Positions 44,493 through 53,799 of a stretch of DNA of 64,000 nucleotides are shown here, one piece after another. Within the stretch, counting starts at the first letter, position 1. Each line of letters begins with the position of its first letter. Below the pieces are notes generated by a model. It saw only the letters and a list, made by a program, of their open reading frames with translations, was not told the DNA's origin and made no database searches. The DNA is taken from positions 99,817-163,816 of the forward strand of contig JAUYAO010000059.1 of the NCBI GenBank assembly GCA_030692565.1, in the 5' to 3' direction. The DNA is from Nitrospira sp. (lineage in GTDB: Bacteria > Nitrospirota > Nitrospiria > Nitrospirales > Nitrospiraceae). The position numbers were made by a program, and so were the translations under genes.

Positions 44493-46424
44493 ATGTCCGA
44501 CACACAGTTCGAGCAATTGGTGCGCCGTCTCGAGACGTACGCCCAGAAACATCCGACACCGTACAAACTGAAGGTCGCGCTGGTCGCCGCTCTCGGCTAT
44601 GCCTATGTGCTGGCCGTCCTGGGCCTGGCATTGGCCGTCAGCGCCTGGCTGATTCTCTCACTGAAAGACGGAGGATCGAGCCATCTCAGCTCCATCAAGC
44701 TGCTGTTCGGTCTTGGAGTGCTGGCGGCGATCATCCTGCGGGCCTTCTGGGTGCGCCTTGCCCCACCGACGGGCTATGAGGTGTATCGGGAAGACGCGCC
44801 GCGCCTGTTCCTCCTGATCGACAAACTGACGACTGCGTTGGGCACGCCGCCGTTTCACCATGTGCTCATCGTGAACGACCTGAATGCCGCCGTCGCACAG
44901 CGACCGCGCCTCGGCATTTTCGGCTGGTATCAGAACTATCTGCTGCTCGGCCTCCCCCTCATGTTGGCCATGGCACCGGCCCAGTTCCGGGCCGTGCTCG
45001 CGCATGAGTTCGGCCACCTCGGCCACTCTCATGGGCGCTTCTCCGGGTGGATCTATCGCACCCGCAGAATCTGGTCGCGCCTGCTGGAAGAGCTGCGCGC
45101 CCGCGATCATTGGGGCTCGGTGTTCTTTACCAAGTTCCTGGACTGGTATGCCCCCTTCTTCAACGCTTACTCGTTCGTCCTGGCCCGCGCGCAGGAGTAC
45201 GAAGCCGATCGTCAGGCAGCCCGGCTGGTCGGCCCGCACGCGATGAAAGACGCCTTAGCATCGCTCCAGATCATCGCGCATCTGATGGACGAACGGTATT
45301 GGCCCGCATTGAATCGCCGGACCATCACGAACCCTGCACCGCCCGCCTCCCACCTCGATGAACTCATCACGGTGTTGCAGCGCGTCACGCCTCACGACAG
45401 CATTCAGAAGTGGATGCACGAAGCGATGCAGCAGACGACCGGCTATGCCGACACGCATCCGGCCTTGGTCGATCGACTGGCCGCATTAGATCGACTTCCG
45501 GAAAAACAGAATGCCCCCGAACCGCCGACCGACTTTCCCCATCTGCGCGACCCTCACGAGGCCACAGCCGCAAACTATTATCTGGACGCGCATGCCACCG
45601 CGACACGCGAAGCCCTCGACCGCAGCTGGGCGGAGTCTGTGGCGGACGAATGGCAACAGAAGCACGAAGAAATGGCGGCAGCGCGGGCACGCTGCCAGGC
45701 CTTAAGCGACAAATCTGCGACCGTCGGGCTCTCGATCGACGAGCTGTGGGAATATGCGTGCCAAATGGAAGCGCTCGAAAGCGACCGCGCAGCACTGCCG
45801 TTGCTGCAGCAATTGCTCACGAAGGCACCCGCTCACGCGGCGGCGAACTTGGCGATGGGCCGCCTCCTCTTGGCGCAAGACGATCAAGCCGGTTTGCAGT
45901 ATTTGGAGAAGGCCCTGGCGGCGGATCGCGAGGCGGTGATTCCAGCCTGCCAACTGGCCTCCACTTTCCTGGAACGCCGGGGCAACCATAAAGAGTCCAT
46001 GCGCTACCGCGTCAAGGCGCAGCGGCAACGGCAGCAGCTCCTTGATGCCGAAGCCGAACGCAGCACGATCAAACCCGGGGACTCGTTCGAGCCGCACGGG
46101 CTGCCAGCTGAAGTGATTGAGGGGATCGCCCGGCAACTGGCATCGAGACCCGATATCCAGGCGGCCTACCTCGTCCGCAAGAAGGTGCAGGTCCTGACCC
46201 GCGTCCCCTGCTATGCGTTGGTCATCATTCCGCACCGCGCCTGGTACGAGTTGCACGCGGAAAGCAGCAATCAGGCTCTCTTGGAGAAGCTCCGCACGAC
46301 ACTGACGCTCCCGGAAGACACCTACATCCTCATCGCCGACCAGCTGATGAAACACCGGTGGATTAGCACTCTCAGACCCATCCCTCAATCCGCCATCCTG
46401 AGCACCCACACCACCGCTTTATAG
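44493..46424 (+). CDS. M48-type zinc metalloprotease with C-terminal TPR-like repeats
   Basis: 643 residues from ATG 44493 (AGGAGG 12 bases upstream). Two membrane helices (about 28-57 and 68-86) precede the peptidase. The zinc site is HEFGH (171-175), with third ligand Glu235 in AQEYEADRQ. Residues about 415-520 form TPR-like helices (WEYACQMEALESDRAALPLL, AAANLAMGRLLLAQDDQAGLQYLEKAL). A further domain ends near 640. Members of M48 with TPRs act in membrane or outer-membrane protein quality control. Plausibly faces the cytoplasm or periplasm; the side is not clear. Confidence 0.88.
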   Translation: MSDTQFEQLVRRLETYAQKHPTPYKLKVALVAALGYAYVLAVLGLALAVSAWLILSLKDGGSSHLSSIKLLFGLGVLAAIILRAFWVRLAPPTGYEVYREDAPRLFLLIDKLTTALGTPPFHHVLIVNDLNAAVAQRPRLGIFGWYQNYLLLGLPLMLAMAPAQFRAVLAHEFGHLGHSHGRFSGWIYRTRRIWSRLLEELRARDHWGSVFFTKFLDWYAPFFNAYSFVLARAQEYEADRQAARLVGPHAMKDALASLQIIAHLMDERYWPALNRRTITNPAPPASHLDELITVLQRVTPHDSIQKWMHEAMQQTTGYADTHPALVDRLAALDRLPEKQNAPEPPTDFPHLRDPHEATAANYYLDAHATATREALDRSWAESVADEWQQKHEEMAAARARCQALSDKSATVGLSIDELWEYACQMEALESDRAALPLLQQLLTKAPAHAAANLAMGRLLLAQDDQAGLQYLEKALAADREAVIPACQLASTFLERRGNHKESMRYRVKAQRQRQQLLDAEAERSTIKPGDSFEPHGLPAEVIEGIARQLASRPDIQAAYLVRKKVQVLTRVPCYALVIIPHRAWYELHAESSNQALLEKLRTTLTLPEDTYILIADQLMKHRWISTLRPIPQSAILSTHTTAL

Positions 46425-46672
46425 CTCCCGCGCCTTCGCTGGTCTGCCCCCCCTCGAAAGGTGGAGGAAATTCTTGCTGCGCAGCGCCGTTTTGCCGTAC
46501 TTATCCTTGATTCCCTCCGCCCAGCATCATAGCGATATCCCCCTTCGCTCGACGCTATTCCTCAAAACATCCGCAATCTGACACTTCCAGCCGGTCAGGC
46601 TGGGCAATCCTCTCGCTGGTCTCCGGCTTGCACTGAAACCGGTATCGACTGTCCGCTGAAAGGAGTCCGGCG

Positions 46673-46822
46673 ATGTCTTTCCTCATGGTTGTCATGTTGA
46701 TCACGCTGCTTCCCTTTCCAATCGTGGTCGGAGTACTGGCGCTGGAAGAAATCCGGGCTGATCGCCAACATTCCTCCCACCCCCGCCGATCGCCGCTGAG
46801 TCGCCCGGCATCGGATGACTGA
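46673..46822 (+). CDS. 49-residue single-span membrane protein
   Basis: Short ORF with a very good ribosome binding site (AAGGAG, 8 bases before the ATG). It encodes MSFLMVVMLITLLPFPIVVG, then a basic, proline/serine-rich polar tail rich in Arg and His ending RPASDD. One transmembrane helix is evident, about residues 3-24. No homologue was recognised. It lies between the M48 gene and a PilZ gene (stop 23 bases before that start), so it may be co-transcribed with the PilZ gene. Confidence 0.55.
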   Translation: MSFLMVVMLITLLPFPIVVGVLALEEIRADRQHSSHPRRSPLSRPASDD

Positions 46823-46845
46823 TCGATCAAAAAGAAAGGCCGCTC

Positions 46846-47169
46846 ATGTCCGATCCACGCCGGCACGTTCGCATCCTGGTCAACCGGCGGGGCCTCATGC
46901 ATCGCAACGGAGCCACCAGTCTCTGCACCCTCGTAGATCTCACCGCGCAGGGCCTCCAGATTTCTGCCGATCTCCCGCTCCTGGCCGGAGACCGGGTCGA
47001 GATCGAGTGTCAGCTCGAAGCCGAGAGCCGGATTCACTGCGCACTCAAGCTGACTCATGCCGCAGGGAGACACGGCGGCGGCCGTGTCGTCGACATCACG
47101 CCCGAACATCACCGCCTCATGATGGATTTCCTGGATCGACAGAACACACCCGCTCACAACACCCCCTGA
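46846..47169 (+). CDS. PilZ domain protein (107 residues)
   Basis: Starts MSDPRRHVRILVNRRG, giving an RxxxR-type motif, with DLTAQGLQI as the DxSxxG-like motif (Thr instead of Ser and Gln-Gly). The second half has the PilZ beta core ending in VDITPEHHRLMMDFL. The c-di-GMP motifs are imperfect, so binding is uncertain. GAAAGG lies upstream of the ATG. Confidence 0.75.
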   Translation: MSDPRRHVRILVNRRGLMHRNGATSLCTLVDLTAQGLQISADLPLLAGDRVEIECQLEAESRIHCALKLTHAAGRHGGGRVVDITPEHHRLMMDFLDRQNTPAHNTP

Positions 47170-47244
47170 CCGATCCGACTCCGCTCAACAGCAACAGCAA
47201 CCGCAGCCCCTCAAAGGAGGGATACTTTTTCCGCCTCACACCAG

Positions 47245-47252
47245 GCTACACT
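47245..47252 (+). promoter_or_regulatory. -10-like box 10 bases before the third PilZ gene
   Basis: GCTACACT ends 10 bases before the ATG at 47263, matching the distance and the GCTAxACT core seen before the PilZ gene at 43909. No ribosome binding site lies between it and the ATG. An AGGAGGG at 47215 is too far upstream to serve. Confidence 0.3.
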
Positions 47253-47262
47253 GCACCCTGCC

Positions 47263-47622
47263 ATGGAACAGACCAAACCCTATCAGCGTGCGCATTATCG
47301 CTTACCCCTTCCAACGGCCTATCCCGTGATGTTTGCCGGCACCTCTGCGATCGGCGAAGGCACCCTCACCAATCTTTCGGTGCTCGGCTGCACGATCGAA
47401 TGTACGACGATTCTGCCCCAGACAGCGAACCTGTTGCTGCGGCTGATTCTGCCGGATCAGAAGGAATCGCTCCCGATCGAAGAAGCGGAAGTGCGGTGGA
47501 TCGATGAGCAGCGGATCGGAGTGCGATTCAGCAAGGTGGAGCGTGCGGCCAATCTTCGGCTCCATGGATTTGTGTGGGACCGGATGCTCGAACGGATGCA
47601 GGCCATCAAGCAGCGGCGCTAG
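47263..47622 (+). CDS. PilZ domain protein (119 residues)
   Basis: Begins MEQTKPYQRAHYRLPLPTAYP with an RxxxR-type pair (RAHYR) and NLSVLGCTIE as the (D/N)xSxxG motif. AEVRWIDEQRIGVRFSKV is the usual C-terminal strand pair. A short helix follows. It lies end-to-end with the glycan cluster, which begins 100 bases away on the opposite strand. Confidence 0.85.
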   Translation: MEQTKPYQRAHYRLPLPTAYPVMFAGTSAIGEGTLTNLSVLGCTIECTTILPQTANLLLRLILPDQKESLPIEEAEVRWIDEQRIGVRFSKVERAANLRLHGFVWDRMLERMQAIKQRR

Positions 47623-47723
47623 ATACTATTGGTCTTCGGCTTGGTCCCCCTGCTGCCTTGTCGTGGGCAAGCGAGCGGTTCGTTCACATCCTTCGTAGAT
47701 ACCTCAGTTGCACCTACAACACC

Positions 47724-49283
47724 TCAGAACCGCATGGCAACCTTCTGCCACGCCTGCTCCAGAAGTTGTGTGCCGAACAGGACCGGAGGACTTTCCCGCC
47801 AGTACCACACCCGTTCGGGATACGTATCGAAGTCGAGTCGCTCTGAACCCCAATCGCCGGAATAGGCAAACCCAATGGCATGCATCCCGATTGAAACGCC
47901 CGTCAACCCTACGACCATATATTTGATCCAGCGTCTCCGATGAATGTGCTCCAGGGCGGGAACCATCAAGAAACAGAGGAAAGGGGCGCTATCCGCCAAA
48001 AGCCTCGGACCATACCCATGTCCTCCCCACCAACTCCCAAGCGTCGCGACCGGGATGAGCAACAAAAGAGTCCCCACGCTCAGATACCTGAGTAGCACCT
48101 GTCCCGGCTCTCTCCATGCCAACGCCATCCCGGCCAGCGAACAGAGAAAGATCGGGGAGTAGATGAACAACCCACGCGCCGGGGAAAACAGCACGCCCGC
48201 AAGCCCTTCGAGGAAGGGGGTGTTGAACCAGGAAAGATGGCGCCCCACGAGGGAAGCCGGAGTGACAACGGTCGCACCAAATCCGGTCCGGACAGGCGAA
48301 TCGAAATACGCGTCGTTGTACCACAGAAACAGCAGCAGCGGAGGAATACCGGCAAGCAAGAACCCAACGCATTGCTCCCGATGCTTATGGAGCACATAGA
48401 GTGCAATCGGAAGCGCCATGACGAGATTCAACGGGCGACAGATAACCGCCCAACCAAGCGCCAGCCCGGCCCATGCAATAAGAGCCGGAGTCTCCCTGCC
48501 CCTTACCAGACAGTACAGAGTGAGCGAGAAAAACAGCTGGCTCGGACCGTGCTGCCACGAGGCTTGACTAATAAGACTCAAGCTGCTTGTTCCAAAAGCA
48601 TAGACGAAGGCAATGAACCACGCCACGCGCGGCGTCGTGACCCGCCGTAGCCCGATAAATAGGGTAAACACCGATAGCGCTACCATGAGCATGCCTGCCC
48701 GCTTCTCCAAATCGAACAGCGTCTCAGCGGCGAGCCTCGTCCCCACTTTGAGAACGGGAATAATATATACCGGCACGGACAGGACGGCTCCCCATGGGGG
48801 ATAAGTCGATATCAGATGTCCGTTGATGACCCGGACAAAGTATTGTTCATCGTACTGTTCGATGGTAGCGGCATACTCATCGAGATAAAAATCTCGGTCC
48901 GTGAGGATGCTGACCGGAAGAAAACGCGCAGGCAAGGTATCGGCCGTTTCGAAGGTATGCCCGTTAGAGTAATACACGGTCAACGCCCCGATGAAAAGCA
49001 GGAGCGAAGCCTGCAACCCTTCTAACACCGATCTGGCGCCACGCCTCTCTTCCATCCAGGCCTTGCCTAAGGAGAGAGCCAGGCAGAGGGCAAGCCAGTT
49101 CCTCAGGGAAGAGGCGTGCAGATGAACAGGACCAACGGCAATATCGTAGCCCCCCTGAACGAAAAACAAGACCAGGACGTTGGCACAGGCCACGAACCAA
49201 AGCCCCTTGATCAAGGCCTCGAGACGAGATGGCGCCTTGGTGTCGGCCGGAGCAACCATCTGCAGCAGTTGAGGAAACGTCAC
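47724..49283 (-). CDS. polytopic membrane protein, GT39-like glycosyltransferase (or Wzy-type polymerase)
   Basis: 519 residues with about 11-12 hydrophobic helices, starting at GTG with GGAGG upstream. Between the second and third helices there is a periplasmic loop with charged residues (SILTDRDFYLDEYAATIEQYDEQYF), similar in position to the acidic loop of dolichyl/polyprenyl-phosphate-dependent glycosyltransferases. A role in transferring or polymerising sugars on a lipid carrier is likely, but the acceptor is not identified. It is the last gene of the glycan run. Confidence 0.7.
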   Translation of the reverse strand: MTFPQLLQMVAPADTKAPSRLEALIKGLWFVACANVLVLFFVQGGYDIAVGPVHLHASSLRNWLALCLALSLGKAWMEERRGARSVLEGLQASLLLFIGALTVYYSNGHTFETADTLPARFLPVSILTDRDFYLDEYAATIEQYDEQYFVRVINGHLISTYPPWGAVLSVPVYIIPVLKVGTRLAAETLFDLEKRAGMLMVALSVFTLFIGLRRVTTPRVAWFIAFVYAFGTSSLSLISQASWQHGPSQLFFSLTLYCLVRGRETPALIAWAGLALGWAVICRPLNLVMALPIALYVLHKHREQCVGFLLAGIPPLLLFLWYNDAYFDSPVRTGFGATVVTPASLVGRHLSWFNTPFLEGLAGVLFSPARGLFIYSPIFLCSLAGMALAWREPGQVLLRYLSVGTLLLLIPVATLGSWWGGHGYGPRLLADSAPFLCFLMVPALEHIHRRRWIKYMVVGLTGVSIGMHAIGFAYSGDWGSERLDFDTYPERVWYWRESPPVLFGTQLLEQAWQKVAMRF

Positions 49284-49341
49284 TGATCACCCTCCTTCAG
49301 AATCATGTTGCCTTCAACCTTTCAGCAGATGCAGCATCAAG

Positions 49342-50286
49342 TCAGTTTCGCGAAGAGGTCAAGGAGATGGCTGCCCACCGTCGCCACTCTTGAGGAATCA
49401 GCCAGATGCCTACGAACACAATGCCATCGAGGGTTCCGGGAGCCCCATGTCGAAACGCCTCCTTCAGGAGCGGCCAGAACGCCGATCGGTCCCCTTGCTC
49501 GATCGCATTGGCGCTGCCCCATGTCAACAAAAACGACGCGTAGGCTCGGGAGGTCATGAGGTGACGGTTTTGCTGTATCCAGGAAAATGAAAACCGCCAG
49601 TCCTTGCTACTGCTGATTGTCCGGAGTTTCTCCTCCCGATGCCAAATGGCAAGTGGTTCGGGGTCCGCGACAAATAGCACGGCGGTTTCGTCACGCATGC
49701 TGGCTCGGAGGAGCCAGTCCATGTCGTCGTGCCGCCGCGACTCTGCTCGAAACGGGACCTTCTGCAATAACTGTTTGGTCGTAAGGATCGTAGAGGTCTG
49801 CACAAGCCCTTCTCCTCCGAACAGACGGGTTCGGCGGAACAGATAGTCACTCATGAGCTCACCGGGCGCCGGCAATCTGCGGGGCAACGCGACATCGGTC
49901 GTTTCACTCCGCTTGAGAAAACGGCACGCGATGATGGGATCTTGGAACGTGGACTGCTGGGCGATGCGTAGTTGGATGTCGAGCTTGTTGGGGAGCCATT
50001 CGTCGTCGTGGTCGAGAGAAGCGATCCATCGGCCTCTAGCTACTTCGACTCCCTGGTTGCGAGCCTCTGCAGGACCCAGATTGCGAGACAGCAGCTCAAT
50101 TATTAATCTGGGATCTTCTATTGCATCTAGAGCCTGTACGGTCGCCTCATCGGGACCGTCTACGACGACGATCACTTCGATCGCGTTCAGGGTCTGAGCC
50201 AACGCACTCCGCACCGCTCGCGCAACCAAGTGTGGCCTGTTCAGAGTCGGAATGACAACGGACACGATCGGTTCATTCTTTCCCAC
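49342..50286 (-). CDS. family 2 glycosyltransferase
   Basis: GT-A fold transferase, 314 residues, GTG start with AGGAG upstream. VSVVIPTLNRPHLVARAVRSAL starts the domain; VVVDGPDEATVQAL and SLDHDDEWLPNKL (the DxD motif) are seen. HRE near 220 could supply a later acceptor region. No membrane helix is obvious, except a hydrophobic stretch near the C-terminus. It follows the P450 gene by 9 bases. Confidence 0.88.
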   Translation of the reverse strand: MGKNEPIVSVVIPTLNRPHLVARAVRSALAQTLNAIEVIVVVDGPDEATVQALDAIEDPRLIIELLSRNLGPAEARNQGVEVARGRWIASLDHDDEWLPNKLDIQLRIAQQSTFQDPIIACRFLKRSETTDVALPRRLPAPGELMSDYLFRRTRLFGGEGLVQTSTILTTKQLLQKVPFRAESRRHDDMDWLLRASMRDETAVLFVADPEPLAIWHREEKLRTISSSKDWRFSFSWIQQNRHLMTSRAYASFLLTWGSANAIEQGDRSAFWPLLKEAFRHGAPGTLDGIVFVGIWLIPQEWRRWAAISLTSSRN

Positions 50287-50295
50287 GCATATCTC

Positions 50296-51660
50296 CTACT
50301 CCTGACTACGCCGGGATAATCGCATCCGAATCCCTCTCCTCGGCCGCAAGGTCATCTTCGGCTCCGGCACGATCGTCTGACCCGGCACCAGGGCTAGTTT
50401 GAATCTTTGCGCAATCATGGCCAACACCAAGATGCCTTCCATCTTGGCAAAATGCTCTCCAATGCAGACGCGTGCACCGCCGCCGAACGGGAAATAGGAG
50501 AATTGCGGCCGCTCCTTTTTCGCCACGTCAGTGAATCGACCCGGATCGAACCGTTCTGGGTCGGGAAAGTATCGAGGATGCCTGTGCATCACATAGGGGC
50601 AAAGATAGAGCTTTGATCCGGCGGGGACGGCTGCACCGCTCGGCAACACATCAGCTTGCCGCGCTATGCGAATAAAGATCCATGTCGGAGGATACAACCG
50701 TATCGATTCAGACAGCACCATCCCCGTATATTGGAGCTGCGGCAGATCCGCTGCGCCAGGTGTGCGGCCACATAGCACGTGACGAACCTCTGCTCGGAGT
50801 TTCGCCTCTGCGTCCGAATGTTGGGAGAGCAGATACCATGTCCACGTCAAGGCTTCCGCTATCGTTTCATAGCCGGCGATCAGGAATGTCATCACCTCGT
50901 CACGAATTTGTCGATCAGTCATGCCCATTCCATCGTCGTATCGGGCGCGTAACAGCATGGAGAGCATGTCGCTCCCCGGCCCCGAGGCCTCGCGACGCGT
51001 GCGAGCCTCTCTATAAATGGTCTCATCGATATAGTTCATGGCCTTCCGATAGTCGTGACGTTTCCACGGGGGTAGGTGCTCAGGGAAGGGAACCATCGAA
51101 AAAAAGACGTGTTCGAAATAGCGCCTCCGCGCCGTCACCGCGTCGGCAAGCCGTTCTGCCTCATCCTTGAAATCCAATCCGAATAACGTTCGAATGATGA
51201 CGCGTTGAGTCAATGTCGACATTTCTCGGTTGATATCGATTTCGGAGCCGTCTTCCCAGCCTGCGAGGATCTGCTCGGTTGTATTCGTAACCGTTTCAGC
51301 GAACGATTCGATCACCCTCCGATAAAATACCGGCTGCAGCATGCGTCGCTGCCGCAGGTGAGCCGCGCCAACGCTGGTCAGCAATCCTTCTCCCGACAAC
51401 AGCTTGCCTTTGGGGCCTGTTAGACGAGGACTCTTGTCGTAGTTGTCCGGATTGTTCACGAGGACATGCTTGATGTCTTCCGGGCTCGTGAGCAAACATG
51501 TCTCGCCGCCGATGTTGAGTGTGACAACCTCGCCGTACTCGCACGCGCACCGCAAAAGAAAGCCCAACCGATCCCGAAGAAATTGAGGGGCGTGGCCTAA
51601 CAAGGGATATCCGGCAGGTCCCTTCGGCATTGGGGCATGATCGAAAGAGCTTTGCATCAT
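50296..51660 (-). CDS. cytochrome P450
   Basis: 454 residues, complete. The heme loop is FPFGGGARVCIGEHF with the thiolate ligand at Cys399. The I-helix has AGYETIAEALTW, the ExxR is SESIRLYPP, and HRHPRYFPDPERFDPGRF precedes the heme loop. It is a self-standing soluble P450 that needs separate redox partners; none is encoded nearby. It overlaps FkbM-type methyltransferase in ATGA and lies within a glycan cluster, where it could hydroxylate a lipid carrier, fatty acid or sugar precursor. The substrate is unknown. Confidence 0.95.
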   Translation of the reverse strand: MMQSSFDHAPMPKGPAGYPLLGHAPQFLRDRLGFLLRCACEYGEVVTLNIGGETCLLTSPEDIKHVLVNNPDNYDKSPRLTGPKGKLLSGEGLLTSVGAAHLRQRRMLQPVFYRRVIESFAETVTNTTEQILAGWEDGSEIDINREMSTLTQRVIIRTLFGLDFKDEAERLADAVTARRRYFEHVFFSMVPFPEHLPPWKRHDYRKAMNYIDETIYREARTRREASGPGSDMLSMLLRARYDDGMGMTDRQIRDEVMTFLIAGYETIAEALTWTWYLLSQHSDAEAKLRAEVRHVLCGRTPGAADLPQLQYTGMVLSESIRLYPPTWIFIRIARQADVLPSGAAVPAGSKLYLCPYVMHRHPRYFPDPERFDPGRFTDVAKKERPQFSYFPFGGGARVCIGEHFAKMEGILVLAMIAQRFKLALVPGQTIVPEPKMTLRPRRGIRMRLSRRSQE

Positions 51661-52424
51661 GGCTTCACACCGAAAGATTGCTCCCTCCGAGCATAGAGGT
51701 AGTGGTTGCGACTCTCCACAATAAATCCTGCTGTGCGCAAATGCTTTATCAGACTCTCCCTGTCCCCACCCTGTGCCTGGTATGTGATCGGCTCATTCTC
51801 GATCACAATCGACTGAACCATCTTGAGCGACTCCATGCTGGCCGCGAACAGGATTTCGTACTCTCCTCCCTCGCAATCGATTTTCAGAAGATCAATGCAC
51901 TGAAGGTGATTCTCGCGAATGACGTCATCGAGAGGGAGGCACGACACCTCGATACGGCGGGCGGCTCGAGCTACTTGGAGGCTGCTCCGACCTGTGTGCG
52001 CATCGTTATCGGGAAGATACAACGCTCGTGTTTCATGCTTGCTACTGACTGCCGACTGAAACAGCTGCACGTTGCGAATGTTGTTGCGCTGCACGTTGCG
52101 CTCCAGAATCGCAAAGTTGGCCGGCAATGGCTCAAAGCTCAGAACTCGTGCACCGCGCTCGGCAGCCAGCGCGGTGAAGCAGCCGATGTGCGCGCCGATA
52201 TCGACGACAACTTTCTCTCCCGACAAGGCAACTGGATAGACTTGTTCGACAAAGACTTCAAAGATGACATGCCGATCATCTGTGCCTCCTCTGACCTCCA
52301 CACTGATCCCGTTACGGAGATGGCAGACATAGTCAGCCGTTGTGACCTGGAGATGGTCCATGAGGGTCCGGGACCAATTTCGGACCACTCGCATCAAACG
52401 AACCAATTTCATGAGCTTCGTCAT
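51657..52424 (-). CDS. FkbM family SAM-dependent methyltransferase
   Basis: 255 residues. The SAM-binding motif is VVVDIGAHIGCFTALAAERGARVLSFEP near residue 70, with FEPLPANFAILERN following. IDLLKIDCEGGEYEILF is the FkbM signature. These enzymes O-methylate sugars or polyketides. It is preceded by a GT4 gene and followed by the P450 gene with overlapping start/stop, so methylation and oxidation steps are probably linked. Confidence 0.92.
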   Translation of the reverse strand: MTKLMKLVRLMRVVRNWSRTLMDHLQVTTADYVCHLRNGISVEVRGGTDDRHVIFEVFVEQVYPVALSGEKVVVDIGAHIGCFTALAAERGARVLSFEPLPANFAILERNVQRNNIRNVQLFQSAVSSKHETRALYLPDNDAHTGRSSLQVARAARRIEVSCLPLDDVIRENHLQCIDLLKIDCEGGEYEILFAASMESLKMVQSIVIENEPITYQAQGGDRESLIKHLRTAGFIVESRNHYLYARREQSFGVKP

Positions 52425-52492
52425 CGTCAGTTCTTCTGGAGTGTGCGACCGAACCCGGCATCGTGGTATGCAAGGGTGTTCGGCCCCCTTCC

Positions 52493-53740
52493 CTACACTC
52501 CTTCTTGCCGTTGAGTCGGCGTCGCTATTTTTTGAGCGACCCCTTTCTTGTTTCGGATGTCCTCAACAAGCCCAAGGTAATGTTCCAGATATCGTGTCTC
52601 GGAATAATGCTGCGCATATGCCTTGCGCGCACATTCGCCGAGTCTCTCGCGCAATTGCGGATCGGCCGCGATCGCCAAGATCGCCTGGTGAAGCTCTGTC
52701 CGGCTTTCATAGATATACCCGCCTCCTGCTTTGCCGATCGCTTCACGGTTGCCACCGGCTGCGTGCACGATGGCTGGTGTCCCGCGCGCAAACGCTTCGA
52801 TTACGGTAAGGCCGAATGATTCCGGTGCGAGAGAAGGAAGAATGAGTGCGGTTGCCTTCCGGTACAGAGGTGCCAGTTGATTATGCAATAGTGGACCTAA
52901 GAAACGGATGTGAGGATAATCGGCGTATTGCCTCTGGAGTGCGACACGCAGGTCTCCGTCCCCCACAATGAAGAGATCGTAATCACGGAGCGCCAAGAAG
53001 TCCTCTACCAACACCGCAACGCCCTTTGAGGCCGTCACTCGGCCCACATAGAGAAAATAGGGTCGTGACGGCAGCGCGTCGTTGACCGAAGAACCGGGTT
53101 CTAGGCTTGCGAACAAAGGCAAGAGATGAATCGGCACCTCAAATCCAGCTGCTCGGTGACGTTCTGCCGTGTATTCGCTCGGCGCTAAGAGCGCATCAAC
53201 TTTCGCCAAGCTCCGCTCGATCAATCCGGTATAACGCCAGAGTTGTGGCGGTATGCCGGAACGTATGCTGCAGCGAATACACTGCAGACTATCGCATGCT
53301 CGTTGCCGATTCTTCCAGAAGATGTGCGTCGGACAGAGCAGCCAGTGTTCGTGCAACGTATAGAGATTCACCGGTGCCTTGCTCATGCCCAACACTCCTG
53401 GACCACCGACCAACGAGATGTTGTGAAAATTCACCACGTCGAAATCGCGCTCCAAGATCGCATGGAGTTTGTGGGATTTTAATCCTGGCCGTCCGGTCTG
53501 CTGAGTGATGAGCGGAGAGAGCAACCCCAATGGACTGTGCAGGCGGTGAACAACGATGTCGTCGCTCTCGGTCGGTGTGACCGATGCTTCTTCCTTCTGC
53601 AGACGGTAGGCATCTTCGCAATGCACCACCTCGACATGGTGTCCTCTCGCCACCAACGCGCGGGCCAGTGCCTGCACAAACGTGGCATCCCCGCCAAAGT
53701 GATAGGGGGGATAAAATGTAGTCACCATGCAAAAACGCAT
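52493..53740 (-). CDS. family 4 glycosyltransferase
   Basis: 415 residues with GT-B fold. The N-terminal domain starts MRFCMVTTFYPPYHFGGDATFV. The C-terminal domain has YFLYVGRVTASKGVAVLVEDF and LILPSLAPESFGLTVIEAFARGTPAIVHAAGG, the E(x7)E nucleotide-sugar motif. CxxC-like cysteines (CDSLQCIRC) occur near residue 150. It likely adds a sugar to the lipid-linked glycan. Confidence 0.93.
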   Translation of the reverse strand: MRFCMVTTFYPPYHFGGDATFVQALARALVARGHHVEVVHCEDAYRLQKEEASVTPTESDDIVVHRLHSPLGLLSPLITQQTGRPGLKSHKLHAILERDFDVVNFHNISLVGGPGVLGMSKAPVNLYTLHEHWLLCPTHIFWKNRQRACDSLQCIRCSIRSGIPPQLWRYTGLIERSLAKVDALLAPSEYTAERHRAAGFEVPIHLLPLFASLEPGSSVNDALPSRPYFLYVGRVTASKGVAVLVEDFLALRDYDLFIVGDGDLRVALQRQYADYPHIRFLGPLLHNQLAPLYRKATALILPSLAPESFGLTVIEAFARGTPAIVHAAGGNREAIGKAGGGYIYESRTELHQAILAIAADPQLRERLGECARKAYAQHYSETRYLEHYLGLVEDIRNKKGVAQKIATPTQRQEGV

Positions 53741-53799
53741 GAAGACGGTCCTTCCAGTAAAGGCAAGCTACGAGGGGAAAAGCGCATGTGCGATCAAGA

